From: an uncultured Lachnospiraceae bacterium
GTDB lineage: Bacteria > Bacillota > Clostridia > Lachnospirales > Lachnospiraceae
Reading direction: 5' to 3'
DNA length: 64,000 nt
Assembly: GCA_949472775.1 (NCBI GenBank)
Contig: CASWVG010000002.1
Location: forward strand, 62,001-126,000
Made by a program: the position numbers and the translations under genes
Shown: positions 27,422 through 35,574 of the stretch, in pieces
How positions within the stretch are numbered: position 1 is the stretch's first letter
Layout of the letters: every line of letters begins with the position of its first letter
The notes under the pieces: generated by a model
What the model saw: only the letters and a program-made list of their open reading frames with translations
Database searches by the model: none
Told to the model about the DNA's origin: nothing

Positions 27422-28483
27422 ATGCGGAAAGGGTATAGACTTCTGATCGCCGGGTTGATTCTTGGGTTATGTTTATGCGGTATGGCTCTGGATGTACATG
27501 CCACCAACAGAAGCGAGTGTCTGGATTCGATGAACGCTGGAGTGGCACAGATTGTAGATCCGACGGGAAAAGCTGCGAACGAGGATGCACTCCGGGAACT
27601 GACAGAAGTGTCAGAAGCAAACGGCGCGGAGCGGGAGACAGATCTGGTGATGGCTAACGTACAGGTGGCGATGAACGTGCGCGCGGAGGCTGACGGGGAA
27701 TCTGAAAAGGTTGGTCTCCTGTATAAGGATTGCGGCGGCAGAATATTGGAGAGAAAAGACGGCTGGACAAGACTCCGCAGCGGGGATCTTGTGGGCTGGG
27801 CGAGCGACGAGTATCTGCTTTTTGGCGAGGATGCGGAGCTGCTGGCGAATGATGTGGGAAACCTCATCGTGCAGATTGAGACGGATACGCTCTGCGTGAG
27901 GAAAGATCCCGAGGCGGAAGCGGAGGCGGTCGGCTTTATTCCACGCGACGAGGAGCTTGAGATCATCGAGGTGCTGGATGAAGACTGGATCAGCGTGGAT
28001 TACGAGGGCGAAACAGGCTACGTTTCGGCGGAGTATGTGGACATTGACTTCCATATTGACGAGGGCGAGACGCTGGTAGCCATTCAGAAGAGAGAAGAGG
28101 AAGAGCGTAAGGCGAAACTGACGGCAAACAGAGGTGCTGTGGTGGTGGGAGGAGACGACACCAGACTGCTGGCGGCATTGATTTACTGTGAGGCGGGAAT
28201 CGAGACTTACAACGGAAAACTGGCGGTAGGTGCGGTGGTTATGAACCGTGTCAGAAGCGCGGCTTATCCGAATACAATATCGGGCGTTATTTTTGCATCG
28301 GGACAGTTTACGCCCGCACTCAACGGCAAAGTGGCAAGAGTTTACGGCGGCGATATTCCGGAAAGCTGCTGGGAGGCGGCAAGGGCTGCGATCAACGGGG
28401 AGACAAACGTGGGCGATGCGACGCATTTCCGCCGCGCCGGCAACCACGAGGGCCTGCTCATCGACAGGCAGGTATTCTGGTAA
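27422..28483 (+). CDS. SH3-domain cell-wall hydrolase, SleB type
   Basis: This is an exported peptidoglycan hydrolase of 353 residues. A signal peptide (LLIAGLILGLCLCGMALDVHA) is followed by two bacterial SH3 domains (about 75-130 and 150-205), then a short linker and a C-terminal Hydrolase_2 domain (about 245-353; LAALIYCEAGIETYNGKLAV, VVMNRVRS, GDATHFRR). SleB-family enzymes act as lytic transglycosylases in spore cortex or cell-wall turnover. ATG 27422 has GGAGGG at 6 bases and is preferred to the upstream ATGs at 27398 and 27416. There is no ypeB partner nearby, so vegetative wall turnover is as likely as germination. Confidence 0.9.
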   Translation: MRKGYRLLIAGLILGLCLCGMALDVHATNRSECLDSMNAGVAQIVDPTGKAANEDALRELTEVSEANGAERETDLVMANVQVAMNVRAEADGESEKVGLLYKDCGGRILERKDGWTRLRSGDLVGWASDEYLLFGEDAELLANDVGNLIVQIETDTLCVRKDPEAEAEAVGFIPRDEELEIIEVLDEDWISVDYEGETGYVSAEYVDIDFHIDEGETLVAIQKREEEERKAKLTANRGAVVVGGDDTRLLAALIYCEAGIETYNGKLAVGAVVMNRVRSAAYPNTISGVIFASGQFTPALNGKVARVYGGDIPESCWEAARAAINGETNVGDATHFRRAGNHEGLLIDRQVFW

Positions 28484-28673
28484 CAATGTAAGATGCAGTG
28501 GAGAGAAGCGAAGATGCGATTTTGTAAATGAGAGTGACCGGAACGAAAGAAGTGTTAGTCCTTGCCACATTGGGAATAATATGAGATAATGTAATGAGCA
28601 AACGTCCGATGTAATCGGACAGAAAGCGCGAAGTGCGTGTTTGCGAGTGCTACGTTGGCATCAAGGAGGGAAC

Positions 28674-29135
28674 ATGATGGAGATACAGGCGTTAAACATG
28701 ACGGTGGTCTGGCTGGTCATCCTTGTGGCGTTGGTAGTGACAGAACTGCTGACGATGGGACTTACCACCGTCTGGTTCGCGGGTGGTGCGCTTGCAGCCA
28801 CACTGGCTTCCTTGCTGCATCTGCCGGTTATTGTACAGATTATACTGTTTCTTGTGGTTTCTGCGCTGCTCTTGTATTTTACAAGACCGATTGCGGTGAA
28901 GTATTTTAACAAGGACCGGGTGCGCACGAACGCGGAAAGCCTTGTGGGGCGGCAGGCGATCGTAATTAGCGAAATAGATAATCTGCAGGGCATCGGGCAG
29001 GTGAATGTGGGCGGTATGGAATGGTCCGCGCGGACAAAGACGGACGGGGAGAAACTGCCTGTGGGAGCCGTGGTGATTGTGCTTGCCATCAACGGCGTGA
29101 AACTGATTGTAGAGGAAAAGAAAGAGATGCAGTGA
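28674..29135 (+). CDS. NfeD family membrane protein
   Basis: This short NfeD protein of 153 residues has two or three hydrophobic segments (about 8-70) and a C-terminal OB-fold domain (about 85-150; LVGRQAIVISEIDN, GAVVIVLAINGVKLIV). NfeD proteins pair with SPFH/stomatin partners in membrane microdomains. The partner gene follows 59 bases downstream, as is typical. ATG 28674 follows AAGGAGGG. The OB domain probably contacts the stomatin; the biochemical role is unsettled in the family. Confidence 0.9.
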   Translation: MMEIQALNMTVVWLVILVALVVTELLTMGLTTVWFAGGALAATLASLLHLPVIVQIILFLVVSALLLYFTRPIAVKYFNKDRVRTNAESLVGRQAIVISEIDNLQGIGQVNVGGMEWSARTKTDGEKLPVGAVVIVLAINGVKLIVEEKKEMQ

Positions 29136-29194
29136 CTGCCGGTGAAGATACCGGACAGTTATGAGATGTAAATGCTCTCGGAAATGGAGAAGAA

Positions 29195-30115
29195 ATGGGT
29201 GGACTTGTAGCGTTACTTGTTGTATTGGTACTGATCGTGCTGATTCTGGCATCCTGTATCAAGATTGTGCCGCAGGCGCAGGCTTACGTGGTGGAGCGTC
29301 TGGGGGCGTATCAGCAGACATGGTCTGTGGGGCTGCATATCAAGGTTCCTTTTATTGATAAGGTGGCCAAGAGAGTTGTTCTGAAGGAGCAGGTGGTGGA
29401 CTTCGCGCCCCAGCCTGTGATTACGAAAGATAATGTTACCATGCGGATCGACACGGTGGTCTTCTTCCAGATCACGGATCCGAAGCTGTTTGCCTACGGC
29501 GTGGAAAATCCGATTATGGCGATTGAGAACCTGACGGCGACGACCCTTCGTAACATCATCGGTGAGATGGAACTCGACCAGACACTGACTTCCAGAGAAG
29601 TGATTAACACGAAGATGCGCGCTTCCCTCGATATCGCGACAGACCCCTGGGGTATCAAGGTGAACCGGGTGGAGCTTAAGAATATCATTCCGCCGGCGGC
29701 GATTCAGGACGCCATGGAGAAACAGATGAAGGCGGAGCGTGAGCGCCGTGAAGCAATTCTGCGTGCGGAAGGTGAGAAGAAATCTACCATTCTCGTAGCG
29801 GAAGGTCAGAAAGAATCCGCGATTCTGGAAGCGGAGGCGGAGAAGCAGTCCGCGATCCTGCGCGCGGAGGCACAGAAGGAGAAGATGATCCGCGAGGCGG
29901 AAGGTGAAGCGGAGGCGATTCTTAAGGTGCAGCAGGCGACTGCGGACGGTATCCGTATGATCCGCGAGGCAGGCGCCGACGAGGCAGTCTTAAAGATCAA
30001 GAGTCTGGAGGCATTCGAGAAGGCGGCGGACGGTCAGGCGACAAAGATTATCATTCCCTCGGAGATTCAGGGACTGGCGGGGCTTGCGGCATCCGCAAAG
30101 GAAGTATTCAGATAA
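29195..30115 (+). CDS. SPFH/band 7 (stomatin/QmcA-like) protein
   Basis: This 306-residue membrane scaffold has one N-terminal helix (about 3-22) and an SPFH domain (about 25-190; PQAQAYVVERLGAY, GLHIKVPFIDKVAKR). A long Ala/Glu-rich coiled coil (about 190-250) with repeated ILRAEGEKKS, ILVAEGQKES and ILEAEAEKQS units is the oligomerisation segment. It ends with TKIIIPSEIQGL. It pairs with the upstream NfeD protein. Members form large oligomers and may organise membrane domains or proteases. A composite hairpin repeat begins 3 bases after the stop. Confidence 0.94.
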   Translation: MGGLVALLVVLVLIVLILASCIKIVPQAQAYVVERLGAYQQTWSVGLHIKVPFIDKVAKRVVLKEQVVDFAPQPVITKDNVTMRIDTVVFFQITDPKLFAYGVENPIMAIENLTATTLRNIIGEMELDQTLTSREVINTKMRASLDIATDPWGIKVNRVELKNIIPPAAIQDAMEKQMKAERERREAILRAEGEKKSTILVAEGQKESAILEAEAEKQSAILRAEAQKEKMIREAEGEAEAILKVQQATADGIRMIREAGADEAVLKIKSLEAFEKAADGQATKIIIPSEIQGLAGLAASAKEVFR

Positions 30116-30117
30116 CA

Positions 30118-30167
30118 GAGTGGGAAGCGCTAAGTTTCACTCGGAAGAATGCCAAAAACGGCCATTC
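30118..30167 (+). repeat. Composite hairpin repeat, short copy A
   Basis: A degraded member of the family described at 45181. GAGTG/CACTC flank AAGCGCTAAGTTT, then GAATGCC pairs with GGC(C)ATTC. It starts 3 bases after the SPFH gene. Confidence 0.5.
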
Positions 30168-30204
30168 ACCGCACTGGTTGACTGGCTGGAGGGAAAGAAT
30201 AACG

Positions 30205-30232
30205 ACAGGACGGTTCTGCGGACCCGTCCTGT
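30205..30232 (+). promoter_or_regulatory. Leader hairpin before argF
   Basis: ACAGGACGG and CCGTCCTGT form a 9-bp perfect stem, 52 bases before argF. No T-run follows, so it is not a standard terminator. Its role is unknown. Confidence 0.4.
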
Positions 30233-30284
30233 TGAGGTTGTACGCGAATAAACAGTGACAGACACTACATAAGGAGGCAGTATC

Positions 30285-31277
30285 ATGGACTTGAAGGGAC
30301 GCAATTTTTTAAAGCTTCTGGATTTTACGCCGGAGGAAATCTCATACATGCTGGATGTGGCGGCGGATCTGAAGGACAAGAAAAAGAAGGGAATCCCCGT
30401 GGACACGCTGCGGGGAAAAAATGTGGCGCTGATCTTTGAAAAGACAAGCACAAGAACCCGCTGTGCCTTTGAGGTGGCGGCGCACGATCTTGGTATGGGA
30501 ACGACCTATCTTGACCCGTCAGGCTCCCAGATTGGCAGGAAAGAGAGCGTTGCCGACACGGCACGGGTGCTGGGACGCATGTTTGAGGGCATCGAGTACC
30601 GCGGGTACGGGCAGGAGATTGTGGAAGAGCTGGCAAAATACGCGGGTGTGCCGGTCTGGAACGGTCTGACCAATGAGTTTCACCCGACCCAGATGCTGGC
30701 GGATCTTCTGACCATACGGGAGCATTTCGGGCGCGTGAAGGGCATTAAGCTGACTTATATGGGCGATGCCCGCTATAACATGGGCAATTCCCTTATGGTG
30801 GCCTGCGCCAAGATGGGCATGCATTTCACGGCATGCACAAGTAAAAAGTATTTCCCGGAGGAAACGCTTGTGAAAACCTGCCGGGAGATTGCGGAAGAAA
30901 ACGGCGGTTCCATCCGTCTGACGGAAGATGTGCCGGAGGGCGTGACGGGAGCGGATGTGGTTTACACGGATGTGTGGGTGTCTATGGGCGAGCCGGCGCA
31001 GATCTGGGAGGAGAGACTGCGCGATCTTGCGCCTTATCAGGTCAACGCGCAGGCGATGGCTCTTGCCGGAAAAGACGCGGTGTTCATGCACTGTCTGCCC
31101 GCGTTCCACGATCACGAAACGGGAATCGGTAAGGAGATCGGTGAAAAGTACGGGATGGCGGAGCTGGAAGTGACAGACGAGGTGTTTGAGTCGGCGCAGT
31201 CCATTGTGTTCGATGAGGCGGAGAACAGAATGCACACCATCAAAGCGGTTATGGCAGTGACACTTGGGTTAGCGTGA
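30285..31277 (+). CDS. argF: Ornithine carbamoyltransferase
   Basis: This enzyme forms citrulline from ornithine and carbamoyl phosphate, in arginine synthesis or, in reverse, the deiminase pathway. The 330-residue protein has the carbamoyl-phosphate motif [13 protein letters not shown], the ornithine-side motif MHCLPAFHD and a normal length. ATG 30285 follows AAGGAGG. No other arginine genes are adjacent, so the anabolic or catabolic role is open. A composite hairpin repeat overlaps the last codon and stop. Confidence 0.96.
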   Translation: MDLKGRNFLKLLDFTPEEISYMLDVAADLKDKKKKGIPVDTLRGKNVALIFEKTSTRTRCAFEVAAHDLGMGTTYLDPSGSQIGRKESVADTARVLGRMFEGIEYRGYGQEIVEELAKYAGVPVWNGLTNEFHPTQMLADLLTIREHFGRVKGIKLTYMGDARYNMGNSLMVACAKMGMHFTACTSKKYFPEETLVKTCREIAEENGGSIRLTEDVPEGVTGADVVYTDVWVSMGEPAQIWEERLRDLAPYQVNAQAMALAGKDAVFMHCLPAFHDHETGIGKEIGEKYGMAELEVTDEVFESAQSIVFDEAENRMHTIKAVMAVTLGLA

Positions 31278-31354
31278 AAATTCTAAAGCTCAGCGGCAAT
31301 GGCTGCTTCGTGAAGTGTTTCACGCGGGAGAATGCCGAAAAACGGGCATTCTTC
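31272..31354 (+). repeat. Composite hairpin repeat, copy B, overlapping the argF stop
   Basis: The left arm GCGTGAAA uses the last argF codon and stop, and pairs with TTTCACGC (31318-31325). Inside is CAGC...GCTG and the shared core GGCTGCTTCGTGAAG. The second hairpin GGAGAATGCC/GGCATTCTTC follows. It is clearly homologous to the copy at 45181. Confidence 0.75.
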
Positions 31355-31424
31355 GGGACGTGCCTGCTTGTCCGCTGACTATGAGATTCCGCGGAGCGGA
31401 GTCATGGGGGTAAGAGATAAATCC

Positions 31425-32432
31425 ATGAAGACAGACAGATCCGATATTTTAACATGTCTGCGGAGCAGTGAGGACTATGTGTCGGGGCAGCAGCTCTGCG
31501 ACCGCCTTGGCGTTTCCCGCACGGCGGTCTGGAAGGTGATTAAACAGTTGAAAGAGGAAGGTTACCGGATCGAGTCGGTGCCAAGCCGCGGCTATCGGCT
31601 GGTGGAGAGCCCTGCGGACGCCTATTCGGAGAGTGAGATTGCCAGCAGGCTCCGCACGAAATGGGCAGGACAGCGGCTTATCTTTTTTGAGTCCACCGGT
31701 TCCACAAATCCCGATGCCAAACGCTTTGCGGAGGAAGGGGCGCCGCGGGGCACGACGGTGGTTGCAGACAGGCAGACCGCGGGCAGAGGGCGCAGAGGCA
31801 GATCATGGGAGTCGCCTGCGGGGCGGTCCATCTATTTTACGATTATTGTCCGCCCGGCGTTTATCCCGGATAAGGCATCTATGATCACGCTTGTTATGGC
31901 ACTTTCCGTGGCGGAGGCGATCCATGAAGTGACGGGACTTCCCACGGGCATCAAATGGCCGAATGACATTGTGGTGAACGGGAAAAAGGTGGTCGGGATT
32001 CTCACAGAGATGAGCATGACGCCGGAGATGAACGAGATTCAGTTTCTGGTAGCAGGTGTGGGTGTCAACGTGAATCAGGAGAGCGCGGAGGAATTCCCGG
32101 AGGAACTGCGGGGGGCGGCGACTTCCCTTAAAATAGAGTCCGGGCGGCATTTTGACCGGGCCGCTCTTCTGGCAGAGATTCTGGCGCGGTTTGAGCAGGA
32201 TTACGAGACGTTTGAGCGCACGCTGACGCTTTCCGAATTAAAGGAGCGCTATGAGTCGCGTCTGGCCGGCAGAAACGCCGTTGTGCGCATCCTGGATCCG
32301 GCTGGGGAGTACACCGGGATTTCGCGGGGGATTACCGAGACGGGAGAGCTGATTGTGGAGAAGGAGACAGGGGAGACCGTTCTTATATATGCCGGGGAAG
32401 TTTCGGTTCGCGGGCTGTACGGTTATGTCTGA
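31425..32432 (+). CDS. birA: Bifunctional biotin-protein ligase/biotin operon repressor
   Basis: This enzyme activates biotin with ATP and attaches it to carboxylases; with its helix-turn-helix it can also repress biotin genes. From ATG 31425 it is 335 residues. A winged helix (about 5-60; SGQQLCDRLGVSRTAVWKVI) precedes the ligase domain (TAGRGRRGRSWESP, IKWPNDIVVNGKKVVGIL) and a C-terminal SH3-like domain (about 285-335). An alternative start is ATG 31404. The track start at 31332 overlaps the hairpin repeat. It begins the conserved group with dusB, greA and lysS. Confidence 0.95.
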   Translation: MKTDRSDILTCLRSSEDYVSGQQLCDRLGVSRTAVWKVIKQLKEEGYRIESVPSRGYRLVESPADAYSESEIASRLRTKWAGQRLIFFESTGSTNPDAKRFAEEGAPRGTTVVADRQTAGRGRRGRSWESPAGRSIYFTIIVRPAFIPDKASMITLVMALSVAEAIHEVTGLPTGIKWPNDIVVNGKKVVGILTEMSMTPEMNEIQFLVAGVGVNVNQESAEEFPEELRGAATSLKIESGRHFDRAALLAEILARFEQDYETFERTLTLSELKERYESRLAGRNAVVRILDPAGEYTGISRGITETGELIVEKETGETVLIYAGEVSVRGLYGYV

Positions 32433-32541
32433 TAGAAATGCGAATAAATGACATGTGTGTCGGTAAAAACCTTTGAGATAAGGAGAGCGGCAGCATGTGA
32501 GCCGGATGGTGTCAGAATGGCAGCGGTGGAAGGAAACGCTT

Positions 32542-32883
32542 ATGGAAGATAAGAGAATCGTGCTCTGCGGCGCAAACGCCTATGAGCAGAAATACTATTT
32601 TAACGGGAAATTTGATAAGATTCCGCAGTCGATCAAGGATGAACTGCATATCATCTGCGTACTTTTCACGGAGGAAGTGGGTGGCATTTTTACGATTGTT
32701 TTTGAGGAGGATGGCAGCATCTCCCTGGAGACGGACGCGGAGGAGGACGATCTGCTATATGACGACATCAGCAGCGGCCTTCTGGTGGGCGAAATCCGCA
32801 GGAACAGGCAGGAAATGCTGGAAGCTTTGCAACTGTACTACCGGGTGTTTATCCTGCATGAGGATATACAGACCGAGGACTGA
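32542..32883 (+). CDS. Conserved small protein, DUF6145-like
   Basis: This acidic cytoplasmic protein of 113 residues has no membrane segment. The N-terminus KRIVLCGANAYEQKYYFN and the later EEVGGIFTIVFEEDG resemble a small uncharacterised family (DUF6145, from memory) found beside birA/dusB in Lachnospiraceae. ATG 32542 follows GGAAGGA and is chosen over the track's GTG at 32497. No function is known. Linkage to birA and dusB appears conserved in the lineage, which is background knowledge and not tested here. Confidence 0.75.
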   Translation: MEDKRIVLCGANAYEQKYYFNGKFDKIPQSIKDELHIICVLFTEEVGGIFTIVFEEDGSISLETDAEEDDLLYDDISSGLLVGEIRRNRQEMLEALQLYYRVFILHEDIQTED

Positions 32884-32959
32884 TTGTTAGAAAAGTAGTG
32901 GATTAACCGATTGCTGTAATCACAGTTTAGGGTTTGTGCGAAAGATTGGTGTGAATGAC

Positions 32960-33931
32960 ATGAGTCAATTACTGAAACCGCTTATGATTGGCAACGTTTC
33001 GTTGGAAAATAATCTGATACTGGCTCCCATGGCAGGCGTGACGGACCTGCCATTTCGTTTGCTGTGCAGCGAACAGGGGGCAGCACTTGCCGGGATGGAA
33101 ATGGTGAGCGCCAAGGCGATCATGTACGGCAATAAAAATACGGAGGGACTGCTTGCGATTCACCCCCAGGAAGGACCGGTCTCCCTGCAGTTGTTCGGTT
33201 CAGACCCGAAAATCGTCAGCGAGATGGCGAAACGGATTGAGGAGCGGCCCTTTGCCATACTGGATATCAATATGGGCTGCCCCGTGCCGAAGATTGTGAA
33301 CAACGGGGAGGGCTCAGCGCTGATGCGGGAGCCGAAGCTGGCGGGGGAGATCATTGCCGCCACGGTAAAGGCAATAGAGAAGCCCGTCACAGTGAAAATC
33401 CGCAAAGGCTTTGACGCGGACCATGTCAATGCGGTGGAGTTTGCGAAGATCGCGGAGGAAGCGGGAGCGGCAGCGGTGGCTGTGCACGGCAGAACGAGAG
33501 AACAGTTTTACAGCGGTGAGGCGGACTGGGAGATCATAGCGAAGGTGAAGGAGGCGGTCTCCATTCCCGTGATCGGAAACGGGGATGTGACGGACCCGGT
33601 CAGCGCGGAAAAACTGCTTGCGCAGACGGGGTGCGACGGCGTGATGATCGGCCGCGCCGCCAGAGGCAACCCGTGGCTTTTCGGGCAGATTGCCGCCTGG
33701 CTGAGAGACGGGCGGACGATGGCACCGCCGTCCATGGAAGAGAAAAAGAAGATGATTCTGCGCCACGCCGCGCTGCAGATGGAGATCAAGGGAGAGTATA
33801 CCGGCGTCCGGGAAATGAGAAAACACCTGTCATGGTATACAGCCGGACTGCCCGGTTCTGCCCGGCTCAGAGGGGCTGTGAATCAGGCGGAGAGTTTTGA
33901 CGGGATTGAGCGGTTAGTGGAATCCATGTGA
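32960..33931 (+). CDS. dusB: tRNA-dihydrouridine synthase, DusB type
   Basis: This FMN enzyme reduces specific uridines in the tRNA D-loop with NAD(P)H. The 323-residue TIM barrel shows LAPMAGVTDLPFR, the catalytic-cysteine motif DINMGCPVPKIV, AVHGRTREQFYSG, VIGNGDVTD and MIGRAARGNPW. ATG 32960 gives the family N-terminus; no strong ribosome-binding site is visible. The track's GTG at 32936 is the alternative. It lies in the birA-greA-lysS group. Confidence 0.95.
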   Translation: MSQLLKPLMIGNVSLENNLILAPMAGVTDLPFRLLCSEQGAALAGMEMVSAKAIMYGNKNTEGLLAIHPQEGPVSLQLFGSDPKIVSEMAKRIEERPFAILDINMGCPVPKIVNNGEGSALMREPKLAGEIIAATVKAIEKPVTVKIRKGFDADHVNAVEFAKIAEEAGAAAVAVHGRTREQFYSGEADWEIIAKVKEAVSIPVIGNGDVTDPVSAEKLLAQTGCDGVMIGRAARGNPWLFGQIAAWLRDGRTMAPPSMEEKKKMILRHAALQMEIKGEYTGVREMRKHLSWYTAGLPGSARLRGAVNQAESFDGIERLVESM

Positions 33932-34089
33932 ATGCGGAACCGGTAAAATGCTTTCGTAAAATCTGCCTGCATGTCTGAAAGCCCGGAGACATATACTGTT
34001 TCAGAACGTAATGGGGATATGGCTTTTCACATTCACATAAAAAGTGTGAGAAGAATGTAGATTCCGCTGACTGGGGGCAGGTAGATATT

Positions 34090-34998
34090 ATGGAAACGGA
34101 TTGCGTTGTCTATTTTCATCCCACTCAGGATATGAATAAAATGGCTGCCGCCAAGAGACACTGGTGGGAGGGTGTAACACTTCCGGGACAGATTTTACAG
34201 GCGGCGGAGACGGGCGGTTTCTTTGTGCCCGTGGACTGTCCGGTGCCGCCTTTCTACTATAAAAAGAAACCGTGGCCGGAAGAGACATTGGAGGAGGCGA
34301 TGGAGACTGTGCTGCACAGCGCGCCGGGACTGGCTGACGCGTTTCTTCATCCACAAATAATGACACTTATGTCAGAAAGGTGGAGGGCGCGCTGGGAGCC
34401 TCGAAAAGAGACGATAGAAAAGCTCGCTGTCGCTATGTTGGCGGCCTGTGCGTCTGACTGTCTGCGCCAAGAGGGAAGGGTGACCGTGCTGCTTGGAAGG
34501 CCGGGTGAAACCGACTGGCAGATGGAGATGACGAGAAGGCTTCTTACGCCTTATCTTACGAGAATCAACAGCCTGATCTTTTATTATGAGGAGATGGAGG
34601 GGACGGATATCTGGGAGGAGGTGGCGGAGGAGATGGAGGCTTACGGGTATGAGTACGGCCTTGTGCCCGGCATGAAGCCATATCTCGTTTCAGAGGAAGG
34701 GCTTCGCTGTGGCAGGGAGAGGTGCGGCGGGGTGGTTCTGGATTATGCGGATACACCCAGATTTCCCAGGGTGGAGCGGGAGGGACAGACTGTCTATGCG
34801 GACCTGCTTTCCAGCCCGGAAAAGGAATGCGGCTGCGCCAGAAAAAACGGGCGGATTCTCTATATATCGCCAGTCAAATATCTTGACACTATAGTGAAAA
34901 ATGGGTATTATAGAAAAATGTACGCGGAGGCAATGAGCAGTGTGCAGACAGCACGCGAGCAAGATGGAGCAAAGCGGAATCGAGATGCACTGCGTTAG
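34090..34998 (+). CDS. Uncharacterised protein between dusB and greA
   Basis: I do not recognise a named domain. The protein is 302 residues, soluble, rich in Trp, Glu and Arg, with no signal peptide or membrane helix. Distinctive segments are AAAKRHWWEGVTLPGQIL, PFYYKKKPWPEETLEEAME and ARKNGRILYISPVKYLDT. ATG 34090 follows GGGGGCAGG. A consensus-like promoter lies inside its 3' end and probably drives greA-lysS. Its position suggests a lineage-specific member of the conserved group. Function unknown. Confidence 0.8.
   Translation: METDCVVYFHPTQDMNKMAAAKRHWWEGVTLPGQILQAAETGGFFVPVDCPVPPFYYKKKPWPEETLEEAMETVLHSAPGLADAFLHPQIMTLMSERWRARWEPRKETIEKLAVAMLAACASDCLRQEGRVTVLLGRPGETDWQMEMTRRLLTPYLTRINSLIFYYEEMEGTDIWEEVAEEMEAYGYEYGLVPGMKPYLVSEEGLRCGRERCGGVVLDYADTPRFPRVEREGQTVYADLLSSPEKECGCARKNGRILYISPVKYLDTIVKNGYYRKMYAEAMSSVQTAREQDGAKRNRDALR
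34883..34911 (+). promoter_or_regulatory. Intragenic promoter for greA-lysS
   Basis: TTGACA, 17 bases, then TATTAT, inside the last 116 bases of the preceding coding region and about 118 bases before greA. Confidence 0.65.
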
Positions 34999-35028
34999 TA
35001 ATATATTTAGAAAGGAAGAGTTTTTACC

Positions 35029-35511
35029 ATGCAGGAGAAAAAGAATATTTTAACGTATGAGGGCTTGCGCAAGTACGAGGATGAGCTACATGATCTGAAG
35101 GTCGTAAAGCGTAAGGAAGTGGCCCAGAAGATCAAGGAGGCCAGAGAGCAGGGCGACCTCTCCGAGAATGCCGAGTACGACGCAGCTAAGGACGAGCAGC
35201 GCGACATTGAGGCGAGGATTGAGGAGCTGGAGAAAATTCTGAAAAACGCCGAGGTTGTGGTGGAGGACGAGGTAGATCTCGACAAGATCAATATCGGCTG
35301 TCAGGTAAAAATACTGGACGTGGAGTTCAATGAGGAGCTGGAGTATAAGATCGTCGGTTCCACCGAGGCGAACAGCTTAAAGGGAAAAATTTCCAACGAG
35401 TCTCCCGTGGGAAAGGCGTTAATCGGGAGCAAGGTCGGCGATACGGTTGAGGTGGAGACACAGGCCGGTGTCATCAAGTACAAAGTTTTGGAGATTCAGC
35501 GGTCGAACTGA
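35029..35511 (+). CDS. greA: Transcription elongation factor GreA
   Basis: GreA rescues backtracked RNA polymerase by stimulating transcript cleavage through its secondary channel. The 160-residue protein has the N-terminal antiparallel coiled coil (about 1-75) with tip [17 protein letters not shown], including the acidic tip residues needed for cleavage. The C-terminal FKBP-like domain is also present ([19 protein letters not shown]). ATG 35029 follows AAAGGAAGAG. It lies 63 bases before lysS, a common pairing in clostridia. Confidence 0.97.
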   Translation: MQEKKNILTYEGLRKYEDELHDLKVVKRKEVAQKIKEAREQGDLSENAEYDAAKDEQRDIEARIEELEKILKNAEVVVEDEVDLDKINIGCQVKILDVEFNEELEYKIVGSTEANSLKGKISNESPVGKALIGSKVGDTVEVETQAGVIKYKVLEIQRSN

Positions 35512-35574
35512 GCACAGAGCGTGCGTCTTATCAGAAATTACAGTGTGGCACATATATAGAGAAAGGACAGCATC

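Noticed and set aside
32582-32890. 102-codon + strand ORF overlapping the DUF6145-like gene
   Set aside because: It is out of frame with the conserved protein and has a low-complexity Arg/Ser/Trp-rich translation.
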